Shown: one piece after another, positions 22,662 through 35,765 of the stretch
How the letters are laid out: each line of letters starts with the position of its first letter
Numbering within the stretch: position 1 is the first letter of the stretch
Assembly: GCA_022605955.1 (NCBI GenBank)
Contig: JAKCOZ010000007.1
Span: 10,483,501-10,547,500 of the forward strand
Direction: 5' to 3'
From: Rallus limicola
Taxonomy: Eukaryota; Chordata; Aves; Gruiformes; Rallidae
Length of the DNA stretch: 64,000 nucleotides
Position numbers and translations under genes: made by a program
Notes under the pieces: model-generated
What the model was told of the DNA's origin: nothing
The model's input: only the letters and a program-made list of their open reading frames with translations
The model's database searches: none

Positions 22662-23747
22662 ACGGCCATATAAGAAGCTGTAAGAAGCTACTAGAAGCTT
22701 CTACATCTGACAGAACCAATACCAGCCAGCTACAAGACAGACCAGCTGCTGGGCAGGACTGAGCCCACGAGCGATGGTAGTAGTGCCTCTGGGATAACAA
22801 AGTTAAGAAGGGAAAAAACCCCACAAAAACCCAATCAGTCCAGGGAGAGGAGTGAGAAGATTTGAGAGGAACAACTCTGCTGACACCAAGGTCAGAGCAG
22901 GATAGGGAGGAGGTGCTCCAGGTACCAGAGCAGAGATTGCCCTGCAGCTCCTGGAGAAGACCATGGTGAAGCAGGATGTCCCCCTGCAGCCTGTGGAGGT
23001 CCATGGTGGAGCAGATATCCACCTACAGCCCTTGGAGGACCCCATGCCAGAGCAGGTAGAGATACACAAAGGAGGTTGTGACCCTGTGGGAAGCTCACAC
23101 TGGAGAAGGCTCCTAGCAGGACCTGTGACCCCATGGAGGGAGGAGCCCATGCTGGAGCAGGTTTCCTGGAAGGACATAGGATGTAGCTCCCACACTGGAG
23201 CAGTCTGTTCCTGAAAGTCTGCACCCAGTGGAAGGGAGCCACACTGGAGCAGCTCATGAAGAACTAAACCCCAGTGAGAAGGACTCACACTGGAGAAGTT
23301 GGTGGAGGACTGTCTGCCATGGGAGGGACCCCACTCTGGAACAGAGGAAGAGTGTGAGAAGTCCTTTCCTTGAGGAGGAAGGAGTAGCAGAGACACAACA
23401 CATGATGAACTGACCACAACCTCTATTCCCAGTCTCCCTGTCCCTCTGGAGAAGAGGAGGAGGAGGGAGAGAAATCCAAAGGGAAGTTGAGCTCAAGAAG
23501 AAAAGGGGGATAAGAGGAAGGTGTTTTAAGATTTGTTTTTATTTCTGGCCTACTCTGATCTGACTGGTAATAAATTATTTTTCCCCTAGTTGAGTCTGGT
23601 TTGCCTGTGACGGTAATTGCTGAAGGATCTCTCCCTGTCCTCTCAACAGCCTTTCATTGTATTTTCTGTCCCCTGCCCAGCTGAGGAGGGGAGTGCCAGA
23701 GAAGCTTTGGTGGGTATCTGGCCTCCAGCCAGGGTCAAACCACCGCA
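22662..23747 (+). mobile_element. Long LTR (family shared with 40.8 and 54.2 kb)
   Basis: About 1.1 kb of LTR in plus orientation. Landmarks are 'agaagctactagaagcttctac', 'gcgatggtagtagtgcctctgggataacaaagttaagaaggg', many imperfect repeats of a 'ccatgctggagcagg' unit, 'gaagatttgagaggaacaactctgctgacaccaaggtcag' type text, a 3' part 'cagctgaggaggggagtgccagag', and the end 'gggtcaaaccaccgca'. The 5' TG end is missing, since the first bases present at 40830 are absent here. No retroviral internal sequence flanks it. The open frames of up to 204 codons on the minus strand here are repeat translations. Confidence 0.8.
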
Positions 23748-26700
23748 GTCAGTTAACAAGGAGTTATTTGTTTTAAATGACAAAGCCACAAAGTGCGAAG
23801 CTAGCTGCCTTTATCAAGTGAGGATGCTCTGCAGCGTGGAGAAAATGCCAGCCTCATTCTGCCTTGTTCCTGACAACACGAAGGGCTGAAGCAGGATGTC
23901 ACAACTACCCCGTAAAGGAGATCGACTTCTGATGCGAAAAGGGACTTGTATCTTATTTTAAAAAAAAAGGTGCAGCTTTAATCTGTATCTCGTATCTGTG
24001 CTGGCTCTGAGGAGATCTTGGCAAGAGGGTAACGGTCTTGGCTAGAGACACTCAGAAACCCACAAGCACGCATTAAGTGAAAACTAGGCATTGCAAATGT
24101 TTTCCAGGCACTCGCTGCGGGGGGCTGCACGTTTCCTCAAGTCCTTCCTCCAAATGTGGCGTTGTGTACAAACGGTTGGCATGCACACACGTAAGAAATC
24201 TGAGTGCAGATGGTTTCGGTGGTCTTAATGGTGCTTCCCCCCTTCTCCCCCCCTCCCCCTCCCAGTTTTCTCCCTTTCTTTCTGTGTGCATATGGATGTG
24301 AATGTGGAGGAGACGGGGAGGTGGAACACGTAACAGGAGTCTTATGTTTGTTGGCTGTGGAAATAGCATTCTCCTTAAAGTTTTCTTCCTTTCAGAAGCT
24401 CATATTTGCTATTTTAAGTGTCCCGGCAGCTGAGATAAATCTGTGCCATTAAGAAACACTTCACTGGAGCACCTAAACTGATGCAATACTTATCTGCACT
24501 AAAATGATAAGGACCAAACTTTATGAAGCAAATGAAATTAAACTAATTAAACAAACAAGAAGGGCCAAACGTGAGCTTTTCTTCTACACTAGTTTTTCAA
24601 AGTAGCATTAAAGACAGTGCAATTCTTATCTGCTAGACCTAACTTCTTCCCAGTGTTCATATTTTATCATACTGGAGAAAAATCCTCCTCAGAAAACTAA
24701 TACCAGCCTAACTGACCATGGATATCCCCAGCCTCAAACTTCTAGGTGATGACTAATGAAGCTTTTAAATGTGATTGACCACATATGAAAGGGCAATGAG
24801 AAAATTTATGCTGCTTTTGAACTTTCTGAATTGGTTTAAAACCCATGTGCACAGGAAAAAAACAAAGCAAGGGAGAGAAGGTATTCTGCAGGACATCTGA
24901 CCAACTTGTGTTTGCAAAACTCAAGAAGATCACTTGGCTCACTAGCAAAGCCATTGACTGTGTGGCAGATAATTCTGGTTTTAAAAAAGAATAGAAAATA
25001 GCACAACTTGCAACCGGTCAAAGACGGCTCCAGAACAAGCTTCTTTTCATATAATAGCACGGGAATACTTTTCTTCAGGATATTACTTATCAGAGAAGCT
25101 CTTTTTACAGGAACACAAAAGCAATAGTATTTTCTACAAGCAGTCTCCTATCACGATGCAGCTTCTGCGTGCTGGATTGTAGTATAGGCAGGAACTCCTA
25201 CCCGCAATAAACCAAAAGCAATAAACGTCCACCCCTGAACTGTAGCCATGATTTCCCCTCTCCTTGGGGAATATTCCCTCTCAATACCGAATCATCAAAG
25301 TGAAATAGAAAATAACTTCATAGCTCTTGGCTCTTCTCTTAGCTAGGACTCAAATGAGACCTGTGTTTGAGATAGATTGTTGTAAGCAGCCAAGAATAAT
25401 TTAGTAGCAGATCTGGCATGGGTTACACTTCCAGAGCACCTCGAACCTCCTCTGCGGCAGTTCTCAGACGAAGGCTCGTGTAGTCACTGTTCTCTGAGAA
25501 ACAATCCTCTCACACAGCAGTTACAGCAGCTAATTAATGCCACATAAACATTTTTTTAAAATAACCTTGTAAAACAACTGTATTCCCTAGGATAGAGTGG
25601 CAAGGGAATGAGTTTCAGTGCTGGCTTACTACACCCCTGTGGTTGTTCTGATGGTGAAAATAGGTGTGGTGCTTCTCCCCATGGTGGGTTACCTGCTGAT
25701 ATTCAGAAGACGACTGCAGGAAGCAAATATTTCAGTCTGCCTCCTGCTCCACTACAGCTGGAAATTCACATGGATTTATACCAGAGCAAATACATATTTT
25801 TTAATACTGTGGCCTTTTATCCAAGGCACGAGTACCCTTTCATCTTTTAATACTCCTTGTCCAAACAGTTAGTGTGCTGCAGCTTTACAAACATGCCTGG
25901 CTTGGGACCTTCTTGTCTTGGGCTTCCTTCGCTCCATCAGCCTCATTGCTTCTCCCTCCTTCTCATCTAGGTTAAAGCCTTTTGGATTTCTGTTCCTCCT
26001 CTGTGAAGGTGCTTTGCAGTGATACCAAGTCACTTCTCAGTCTTCTCTTTGCTCAGCTGAGCAGACTGAGTTCTCAGAGTGTCTCGCTGCAGGACAGTTC
26101 TTCCAGCTTTCAAAGCATTCACCCAGACCCCGTCTTTGTCCTTTTCAGTCCTGGTTTTTTCCTCCTCATTTCCTGTGTTTTCTTTTTTAAAGTGCCAGCA
26201 GCAGAATGACATGTAATATTCCAGTAATGGTGACCCCAGTGCCCCACTTAGGTGTAAAGTCCCTTCTCCTCACAAAGTGGCAGTTCATACGCAGTGCCCC
26301 TTGCCAAGGCAGGGCACTCAGAGCTCCTGCTATATTCCCTGTTTCTTAGGACCCTCATATCTTCTTCCATGCTGCTGTCTCCAGAGATGTGACTGTCCAT
26401 TCTTCAGATATGACCCTCACTCCTTTACCCCGGGTATGCAATGTAGATTTGGCTGCATTTTAATGCACGTGATGTGAAGACCTCCAGAAAATCGATTAAA
26501 TGTCTATACTACTTCAAACTCAATGAAGAAAATTTAAAGCCTAATTTTAAGAAATGAAAAGCATTCTCTAGTCTCCTGAGTTTATTAGCTCTGAATATCA
26601 AATAAACTATAAAATATCTCCTTTTTTTTTGTTCTTTCAGGAAGTTAGATTTATATTCTTCAACTTAGCAATTAACATTCTAGTTTGCAATAAGGTTGGA

Positions 26701-29700
26701 GAAAACAGCAAGCAAATTGCAGAGTAAAGTGTTAAGGCACCAACCAAAAAGAGAAAAATATGCCTGGAGAGAATTAACAACATTAATAAGTGAACTACAG
26801 ATGATAGAATAATTACTGTTTCAGTACAAAGGGGTCTCTATTAGAACTAAATCCCTTTCAAGAGGGAAGAGAAAAAAGGCTACATGCTGTAAGCAGGAAA
26901 GGAGCCAGCAGCATAATCATTGCTAGAATCTGATCTTGATAACCTACCCTTACTTAGAAATCTTGTCCACGTATGAAGAAGACATGACTGTAAATTAGTA
27001 AAACAATTACAGTAAAAAGGCTATTTGTACTTCAAGATAAATCTCATCCAGTACCTTTGCCTGCATAGGCCACTGAATTCCAGATAAAATTCCCAATGCA
27101 ATTGGTCAAAAAGACCTTTGCTTCAGCAAACATGCTTCTGATCAGTATCTGATAAATTTGAGCTGCCAGTTAGATCAGTGGTTTCCCTGGAAAAGGCCAG
27201 AAATTAGAGATCGCTGCTTCCTAAGAAGGTGATCAACAATGCTTGGGCAAAGTACTGAGATCCTGATACTTCACAGGAGGCTAAACAGTCCCTGTGTTTG
27301 CACAGAGCTCTCTTGAAATCACCATGCTCACATACTCAGGCTTATCTCAGGACTCTCATCTAAACAGAGTAAGGAAAAGCCGCCTGCCACATGCATAAAG
27401 ACTGCCAGTAATCCAGGAAGTTGAAAGAAATGGGGAAAATGAAGACCCTGGTCCTGCTGATGTGCATGCATCCATAGCTGCGAATACATGAGTGGCTCCA
27501 CTGACTTCATAGGGTTGGCTGTCTGTTAGGTTTACTGGCAAGATCAGAGCCTGGCATGGTAGACCCCCTGGGTTTGAAGGGAACCGTTTGGGTTCTGCCC
27601 GCAAAAAGTCTCAGCATGTGGTCTGAGTCAGTCTAAGGACGTTAAAACAAGTCAACTGATAGTCATGCTGTTCTGTACAACAAAGCTGTAGAGAAGGGAT
27701 CATGCACTGGACCCAGTAAAACAAAAAGTAAGCTGTAGCCTCTGTGAGGTCTCCTTTATCACCAGAGGATAGAGGGCTTGGGACTTGTTATTTCCTTATT
27801 TTCACTTCCTTGGGTGTCAAGGATGACCAAAATCCAGCCTGTTAGCCCAGGAAACATATTCCTTGCCAGTGATGTCCTTCTTAAACCAGACAGTGGCTTA
27901 GAACAACTTAAGTTTTACAGATGTATACACGTAATGTTAAATACTCTTCTGCAAGTTAAGCACTGTCTGGGCAATAAGCTCCTCTGTAGTGTTCCAGGTC
28001 TATACTCAGTGCAGGTGAGAGGCAATGCCACCCTATATGGCCTTGGACAAGGGCTTGGTGCTCACTTGATAAACTACATGTGTGCTAGGCCAAAAAAGAA
28101 ATCCTGACTAACTTCTTCATGTGGAAGGAGAAGGGACAGTGTAGGACATAGAGCTGTCTTTTGTAGGTCCCTGTCCTCCTGCACAGCCCCAGCCTGCTAT
28201 ACTGGAAGTCAAGATTAAAGCAGCTGCACTGACCCTGGACCATCTAAATGAAGATTTATTATTCTGAAGAAAATACTCACCTTCAAGCAAATTGATAAGG
28301 CTGGAGCACTCAAAGCAGCTTTAACCTATGAAGAATAAATTCCAGTTAAAAAAAGGCTCCAGTGAAGTGACAGCTGAGTCTATCTCATTGCATATTGGTA
28401 AAAGTGACTTGAGTTTCTTATCCTATCCAAGTGCCTTCATTTTATGTCCCTACTAATTCCTTAGCCTGCAAATTCCCAGAACCAGAAGTGTCCCAATAGG
28501 CTTTTCTACCTAAATAACTGGGAAAGTTATTTGGTCTTCTGATTTTCAGCAGTGGGTTTTGTGTGAAGTACGGTGACTCTTAGCAGAAACTGGCAGAGAG
28601 CTAAAAATTAATCAGTGAGTCCCTTCCTCAAGTCGGGATATATTATTCTTCTAGTTGGATTAAATATCTTTTCTTCTAAGTCAATGCAAACAAAGTTTAA
28701 TATTCTTTGAATTGTAATTCTACAAACCAGAAATATTTTGAGCCTGATTTTAAGATTGAGACATAGTTCCACAGTTCCACATAGTGGACTGTGAACAGAA
28801 ATACTGTGGGTTGGGCCTCTGTACAATCCTCCAGTCTGGTCATGGTATTACTGTGTTATGGTAACACAAAGCAACCGTTAAATGTGTTTAATCATAGGAG
28901 AAGTCTTCAGCCCTGGAGAACCCCCAGGAGATGTGGAGTCCCTGCAGGATTCCTGCTAATCTGTACTCACTGCCAGATGTGAGGCGCTGCTGCAAAAATA
29001 CAGGTATTCCCACTTTGAACCGTGGCTGGTGTGAATATGCTTATGTTAGGGCCAGGGGCGGATGGCATCAACTGGACGCGGGTCTACTAAAGGGCAGAAG
29101 GGGGAGTATTGAGGCACGTTCTGAGAGCACAAAAAGCTCTGGCTAGTGCCTCCTGCAATAATTTTTCATGACCATCACCAAGACAGAGTGTGTCCCCAGG
29201 AAGTCCATTTTTACATTTGAAACTGAAATCTCTTTTCAGGCCAAGTTCACCTTTCACAGATGACATGCCACCAGAATCGTCCTGGAGTTTCCACAGATGA
29301 ACCATGGCCCCAGGTATCCGTAACATGCTCAGAAAACCAGTTCCCCTAAAAGACTCTGATCTAAAGCCTATTTTTCAGGTGGAACCAAGAGAAACCAGTG
29401 GAAACACTTCAACTGGAGCAGAAACCAGAAGTCTCTTTTGCTAGAAGATGTTCAAAAGGAGTAGAGTCGTTGGCATCCTGTCAATTCCCACATCACAGAG
29501 ACAGGAAAAGCGCTATCAATGCAGGCCTTCTTCTGGATCAGCTTCAGGCCCTTTCCCACCCTTCCACCTGCGCTGCTGACAGCGACAGCGACTGACAGAG
29601 CTACACCACAGCCACTGCTCCTGAATCACTTGGGATGGAAGCAGAGACACGTTACCACATTCTCAGGGAGAGCCACGTCAGCAGCACTTGTTTAATACAG

Positions 29701-31044
29701 GCATTCCTAACAGCCTGCACGCTGGATGTGCTGTAATTACAAGAGGGCAATGGAGTGGTGCAGCTCTGGCTGTCCCCCCGACAGCTCTGCTCCCCTGGAA
29801 GCGGGGGACTGAGGGCTCAGGAGTGAGAGCAGCCGAGCTGGAGGCAGCTTTCCTGGCAGCAGGCCTGCGCTCGTAGAGCTCTCGCCCAGCCCGTGCTGGT
29901 GCATGGGAGCTTTCTGAGCAGCACGCGAAAGCCCAGGGCAAGAGGCAAACAAATTTCTCCTCTCTTTGGGAGAAAACAGAGCGCTGTGTGGTAATTAAAT
30001 TTGCCAGGCTCTGCTGAGGCTTGGTGGTGTGGATGAGACAATGCAGATACATATTCTAAGGCAGCCTGCTTTCATGCTGAAGCACTGAAAGGGTTCTTTT
30101 ACAAACAGTGGCATTAACAAGTCTGTCTTAGTCCTGCCTAGACCAAAAGGTAGTGTTTATGAAGTACATTTTACATGGTTAGGGTTGGGGTTTTTTTAAC
30201 ACTGAAAGCAATTTTTACACTAATAGAAATACAAATATCACTTCTTTCCAGACTTGAAGTAACAGAGATCTTGTATCCTCAACTCAGAAGGAATACACAA
30301 CAAAGCACAGCTGAAGCAAATAGAAGGACCGTGGACTCACACTTATTTTAAAGGATTTCAATTCAAGACAGCCCTAATGACTAGGTCCCACTGATCTTAA
30401 TGGAAGCTATTTGTCCCTAAGAAGGATAGCTGTACAGACCTGATTTCCACATGATTATTCTCCTTAAATGTATTCCCTCTGCTTCCCAGGGAATGGAGGT
30501 GGACAGCGTCCAGAGTATGCCTTTGAACTCCTGGGTATGTTATTTGGTACCCTGCAGTATTGCATTACAGCATGGCCACAGAGCTGCAGGTAGTTCATTT
30601 TGGATCATGCCTGTAATCACCTGGGAAATCTCCTTTTATTGTTGTATGCTCAGATACCATCATGATCCAAGTCCCTAGGCTGATCAGTGCAAATAGCTAG
30701 TGAATACATGTATAACCTCTCCTGATTATCATGCAGCTGTACTGCACAGTAGCTTTCCTCCATTTACTTTGTCATTACCTGTTTAATGTTCCTCTGTCTC
30801 TCTCCTTTTAAAAGGGAAATCATCTTGACCTCAATCAGTGTTTCTTCCAGCTCCTTCCTCCCCCATCCCTATCAAGTTCAGGCTTCTCCATCAGCTTTTA
30901 ATGCTCATTCACTAGGGCGGATTGTCCTTGATCACCTGCTGTCACTCTCCCACCCTGTCTTCCTATGTTAGGACATCTTCTATGTCAACATACCAAGCTA
31001 ATCTTCAATTCTGACACTTTATATTCAGGCTAGAGCAAGAGAGC
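23748..31044 (+). other. 7.3 kb unique stretch, no gene recognised
   Basis: This is the first long repeat-poor interval. It contains a C/T-rich tract at 24240-24275 and a mildly GC-rich patch at 29740-29930 with a few CpGs. A plus-strand frame of 109 codons at 27778-28107 includes a good donor (GCAG/GTGAGA near 28015) but no domain. Nothing else is recognised on either strand. Confidence 0.4.
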
Positions 31045-31463
31045 AAATATTAAGAATGAGGGAGATAGGCTTCTTGAGCCTGGAGAAGAGAAGGCTGTGA
31101 GGGGGACCTCATTGCAGCCTCCCAGTACCTGAAGGGAGCATACAAACAGGAGGGGAATCAACTTTTTAAAAGGGTAGAAAATGGCAGGACAAGGGGGAAC
31201 GGATTGAAGCTAAAAAGAGGGAAGGTTTAGATTAGATATTAGGGGGAAGTCCTTTACAGAGAGAGTGGTGAGGTGCTGGAACAGGCTGCCAAGAGAGGTG
31301 GTGGATGCCCCATCCCTGAAAATGTTCAAGGCCAGGTTGGACGGGGCCCTGAGCAACCTTGTGTAGATCATGGGAGGTTGGTGTCGCTGCCTGTGGCAGG
31401 GGGGGTTGAACTGTATAATCCTTGGTGTTCCTTCCAACCCAGACCATTCTATGATTCTGTGAT
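31045..31463 (+). mobile_element. CR1 LINE, 3' end
   Basis: Plus-strand CR1 with 'ttcttgagcctggagaagagaaggctgtgaggg', 'cagcctcccagtacctgaagggagcatacaaacaggagggga', 'ggtgctggaacaggctgccaagagaggtggtggatgcccc' and the terminal ATTCTATGATTCTGTGATT. It belongs to the same subfamily as the copies at 12.1, 20.9 and 47.6 kb. Confidence 0.93.
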
Positions 31464-31607
31464 TAAACGAAAGCAAATATTTGCTTTCAGAAGGCAACCA
31501 GAGGTGCCAGGACAGTGGCTGTCGTGCTTTGATTTAATGTAATGAATGTAATGAAGTTTTACACTGGGCTTGCTCTTTGACTTTTGATTTTCTGTTGTAA
31601 AATTAAA

Positions 31608-31623
31608 TGGGGGGGGGGGGGGG
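31608..31623 (+). repeat. Poly-G run
   Basis: An uninterrupted run of about 15 G followed by aggtgttggg. Simple repeat. Confidence 0.85.
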
Positions 31624-34600
31624 AGGTGTTGGGTGAGTGTTGGGAGGGAAAAGAGAAAGGTACCAGGAGGTATCCCATTTGTTGGTTTTTTTTTCCTGAG
31701 ACAGCATCTGGTACTTGGGATCTCTACTTCCCACACAGAATTTTATGGACCATACTCCAGCCATCGTGGGGAACAGCAGTGGAGTTAGTGGACCTGCACT
31801 TTCTCAGGTTAGTCAAAGGCAAAAACCCCTCTCTCCATAATACAGAAAAAAGAAAAGTTGTCTGCCTGTGTCTTACTCCTTATCGACACCTCTGCTGCTG
31901 CAACCATCAGACTTTTGAAAACCAGCTTTGCACTGCACCATGGAGGCTGTGCTGGTACAGAGGACAGGCTTCCTTCTGCCACAAAGAATGGGCTTCCTTC
32001 TGCCATGCGAGTTTGGATAAGCATCTTTAGAACCCTGAAGGGTGTGTGTGTGTGATGGTGGAGGGCTTGAAAAAACCTAATATATTTGGTGTTTGGTGCG
32101 TGTCTGAGGGCACTTCTGTAAGTACGGATATTGCCCTGGACACTTCCAAAAGCAGTTAAGAAGACATTCAAGAGGCACTATAGTATCACCCAAAAAGGGC
32201 ACAGGGACTCCTGAGCTCACCTTTTAACAATTTCCCAGTTTCAAATTGCCACAGCATGGACAAGCACAAGACTCCCCACCACAAACACTCCCCAACTTGA
32301 TGCTAATGAAGTCGTTTTCATTGACTTTGCCTGCATAAGAAGGAGAGGTAATGGCTGTTCCAGAGGCCAGAAGTGTGCACAGCTGAAGACAGCACACAGA
32401 TTTGCAGAGTGGATGTTGTCCTCTGGTCTACTGGCCCACAGAGCTTCTACTCTGTTAAATATCTGATCAGGGAGTTCCTGACAGGGAGGATGAAAGAATT
32501 CAAGCCTATGTATGCCTGAAGTTACCAGTAGCTGAAACATAGTAACTCTAAACTTGAAAGTGTGAATGAGGAACTTTTCTTCTTTGCTCTCAACATATAC
32601 ACTGATTTTGCCATTTGTATTTCCCCCACCCTTTCCAGCATTCATTCACAAAGCACAGGGGTAGACAAAGAGATTGTGTGCTTACTGCCAACTTCCACTT
32701 CAGCTTTACAACTTCCCTCTTCAACACAGGACAGACCAAGTTCCATCCTTTTCACTTTCACAAACTTCTCAGCATCTCAAAATATCCATATCCTATTAGA
32801 AAAGCAAACATCAGCTTCTGTTATCTGCTAATTACCCCAGCCCAAAGCCGCTGGCTACCCAGAACTGAGCTTGCTCTTCCAAAGAACTTGTCATTAACCT
32901 GCCAGTCCCCTTTTAAAGCCCACCAAGTCCCCTGCTGCTGAGCCGGTTTACTCAGCCCACAGCCAAGGACGGACGGGAAGGTTAATGGCGTTTCTCACTT
33001 CCTTCAGCTCCCTCACTGGCACGGTGGGATTCCCGCAGCCTCTCACACCACTCACTCTTGTGCCAAAACAGCTTTTTAGCTTAACTTAAATATCCCTTTC
33101 CCCTTCCTGCTACTAACTCTTCTGAATTACTTATGAAGAGCGATCGTATAAGCTCCACAGTCTTTTGCTGAGCTAATTACTCCTGTGCGTATTCCCTCAC
33201 AGGAAAGTGACTGCCCCCAGCCATCACCTTTGTCTCTGCTCCAGGCTGGCTACATCTTTTCTGATGGAGACTGGCCAGTGTAAAGCAGCAGGGATGACAT
33301 CTCTCCAGAGATTTGTCTGATGGTATTAATAAGTCTTGCTCTCTGTAGGAAGTACCTTGCCTAATAGATTTCGTGGTCACCTTTTTTTCCTTCACAGCCA
33401 ACACATCTCAGTGGCTCATTGTCACCTTGTGACTAATAAAACCAAGGCTTACTCCTCCTCTGTCATTCACAGCTGAGGAACTCAAAGAAATTTCCAAGAT
33501 TAATCCCAAAACACAGAGACTATTTAGTTTGTTGTTAGATAAATTTTAATTTCCACCTCACTGTTCCTCACTCTCATGCCTTACGCCTTCATGAGAAAGT
33601 CCAGCCCTCACTATGTTGGCAGTGCCTCCCAGTCTGGTGTCAACAGTGTTCTTGCTTTACCTCTTGCCTTGCTTTTCTATGACTGAAGCAGAACAAGGGC
33701 AGTGTTAAGTCTGATCTCAGAGCAACTCCATCATTAATTTGCTTCCTTGATGATAGTTTTTCCTTCAAGAACATGCACGGTCATAGCCCTCTCTGGCACC
33801 AGAAGAACAATTTGCCCAACAACCACAAACCTTCTCTCTCACACAAAACAGCATGAATAGTATCGTCTGTGGATGAAAAGATTTGGCAAATGCCAGACCA
33901 GGTGCCCAGGCCTCACTGGCAAGACTCCAGACCTGGCTCATTGCTTGTCGTTCCTGGGCCTGTCAATAGATCCGCCATTGCTGGAGCCCGTGGGCCTGCG
34001 CCCCACTGCTAAGCGCATGTCTTGTGCTGTGGGTGCCCTCATCACCCAGATTGTCCCCAATGATGGAGCCACCAGCCCTTTCCGTGCCCTGGCTGCTCTG
34101 TCACGAGCTGGGTGTGCTCCTCTTCAGCTTTGAAAGGCACATGGCACCAGGAGAGCCTGAGATTAGCTGAGTGACAGTTTCTGCTTCACCTGCCTTCCTT
34201 CTTATGGACAGAAAAGAGGGATCAAAGACTTTATCTCAGCCCCAGAAAATTAATCCCTTGACAGAAAAGAGTGATTTTTAGTGATATGAAGAATATCTTT
34301 CAAGCAGCCAAGTGAGAAGTCTGCATGGGCATCCACATTCCTAAAGTATCAATTAAATTAGATGTTGGGAGAGAGGGTAGGTTATCTGTCAGATAGATAG
34401 GCTTTACACTAACTATGCATTTTATAAACATATGGGTGATAAGAATTACCCTAAATTTTTCTGCAGCTTGCTTTCTTGAGTCCATCCATTCTTAGTAGCA
34501 GCACCTCCCATTTTAAGTATCAGTGATAACAGGGTGCAAGTCTTACTCCCTTCTTGTCTAAAAAGCTAGAAAAAAGATATTTCTGTGCATTTTTGCATTT

Positions 34601-35687
34601 TGCTTTTTCTAAACACCAGTGTCTTTCCTTGTGCTATTTAAACTGTCTAGCAGCTTGGGTTTGGCCATTGTTGTGCCCCCTTTCCTGTGTTATTTCAAGG
34701 TTGACAGGTTGACAAAAGCCACTTAAGGATGGCAGCTAATAAGACATCTGCGAGTGCGAGGGGAGGCTTGCAAGGCAGCAGTCAGATGTGGGTTGGTAAT
34801 AGGAGGCATTACCTTTCAACTCCGGGTCACTGCTTCACCTCTGGTCCTTGTCAAAAGTGACCATAACTTGTTATCTGCCTGTAAATCCCTAACCTAGGGA
34901 AAGGAGTAAATGCTTTTGCTTTAAGTCCTGCTGACAACTATCTACACCACAATTAGCCAAAGTGGTGAGGATAGACCCAAGTGAGCTGCTGTCTTAGCCC
35001 ATGATGGGGTCTGGCAGGTCAGAGGCAAGGCAGCTTGTGGGGCCAGCGGCTTGGCTGCTCCTCAGGCATGAGCCACACTCTGATATACAGAAAACCAGCA
35101 GTAAAGCAAGGTGAACTTGTGCTGGCTTTAGCTTCCCTTTTGTTTTCTGGAGTGTTGCTAATAAGATAAATCAGTGCCCATTTAGGGGAGTAGGCTCTAA
35201 GTAAAGGTGAGCTAAAGAAAGGATACTGTAGGAGAAAACACAGGATTTTTCTAGGGCCTTGAAGTCACAGCATAAAGGGATGGTTCGCTCTTTGCCTGCA
35301 GTGTGCACAGCCCTCGGCTTTGGGCTGAGTTTGGCTGCTTTGTGATGTGTCTGGACATACATCATGCCAAAAATGCCAGCCAGCTGTGTTACATCTGAGA
35401 TGTGGAACATTACCAGCTTGGTTTTTGCTTTCTCTATCTTAAGGCAAGGCATAGGGAAGATTTAAGTCAGCAGTAGTTTTATCAACTAGTGCTGTCCATC
35501 AGTGAAATGTGGAATGCTAGCAGGTGGATGACAATAGCCATTTTGGCTACATATAATCATCAATATCTTTCTCAATTTCAAGTTATCACAATTACCATAT
35601 TATGCCTATAGATCACTGTATTTGTTTGAAGTCTTAATGGTCAAAATTAAACCAGAACTTAGTCTCGGTAAACGTGAATACTGAAGA

Positions 35688-35765
35688 CTTCTGCTCTCTT
35701 GGGTTAATGTATAGTTTAGTCACTTTGTGGTGATCAAACCACACATTAACCCAAGAGAACAGAAG
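35688..35765. repeat. Inverted repeat, 23-base arms
   Basis: The left arm at 35688-35710 and the right arm at 35743-35765 are reverse complements with one mismatch in 23. The 32-base loop contains a second imperfect palindrome (gtggtgatcaaaccac, 35727-35742). The arms contain CTTGGGTTAATGT. It could fold into a hairpin RNA or be a small foldback element. No target-site duplication was found. Confidence 0.75.

Noticed and set aside
22803..23417. Minus-strand open frame of 204 codons, and overlapping frames at 22582-23022 and 22892-23257
   Set aside because: They lie entirely inside an LTR, in several overlapping frames, and the peptides are Ser/Pro/Gly-rich translations of the repeated LTR unit. 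The same happens in the copies at 41 and 55 kb.
27778..28107. 109-codon plus-strand frame with a GTGAGA donor
   Set aside because: The peptide is unremarkable, the acceptor is weak, and the best donor lies in a different position from the frame end.
33873..34133. 86-codon plus-strand frame in a GC-richer patch
   Set aside because: No recognisable family on either strand and no sign of a processed pseudogene.
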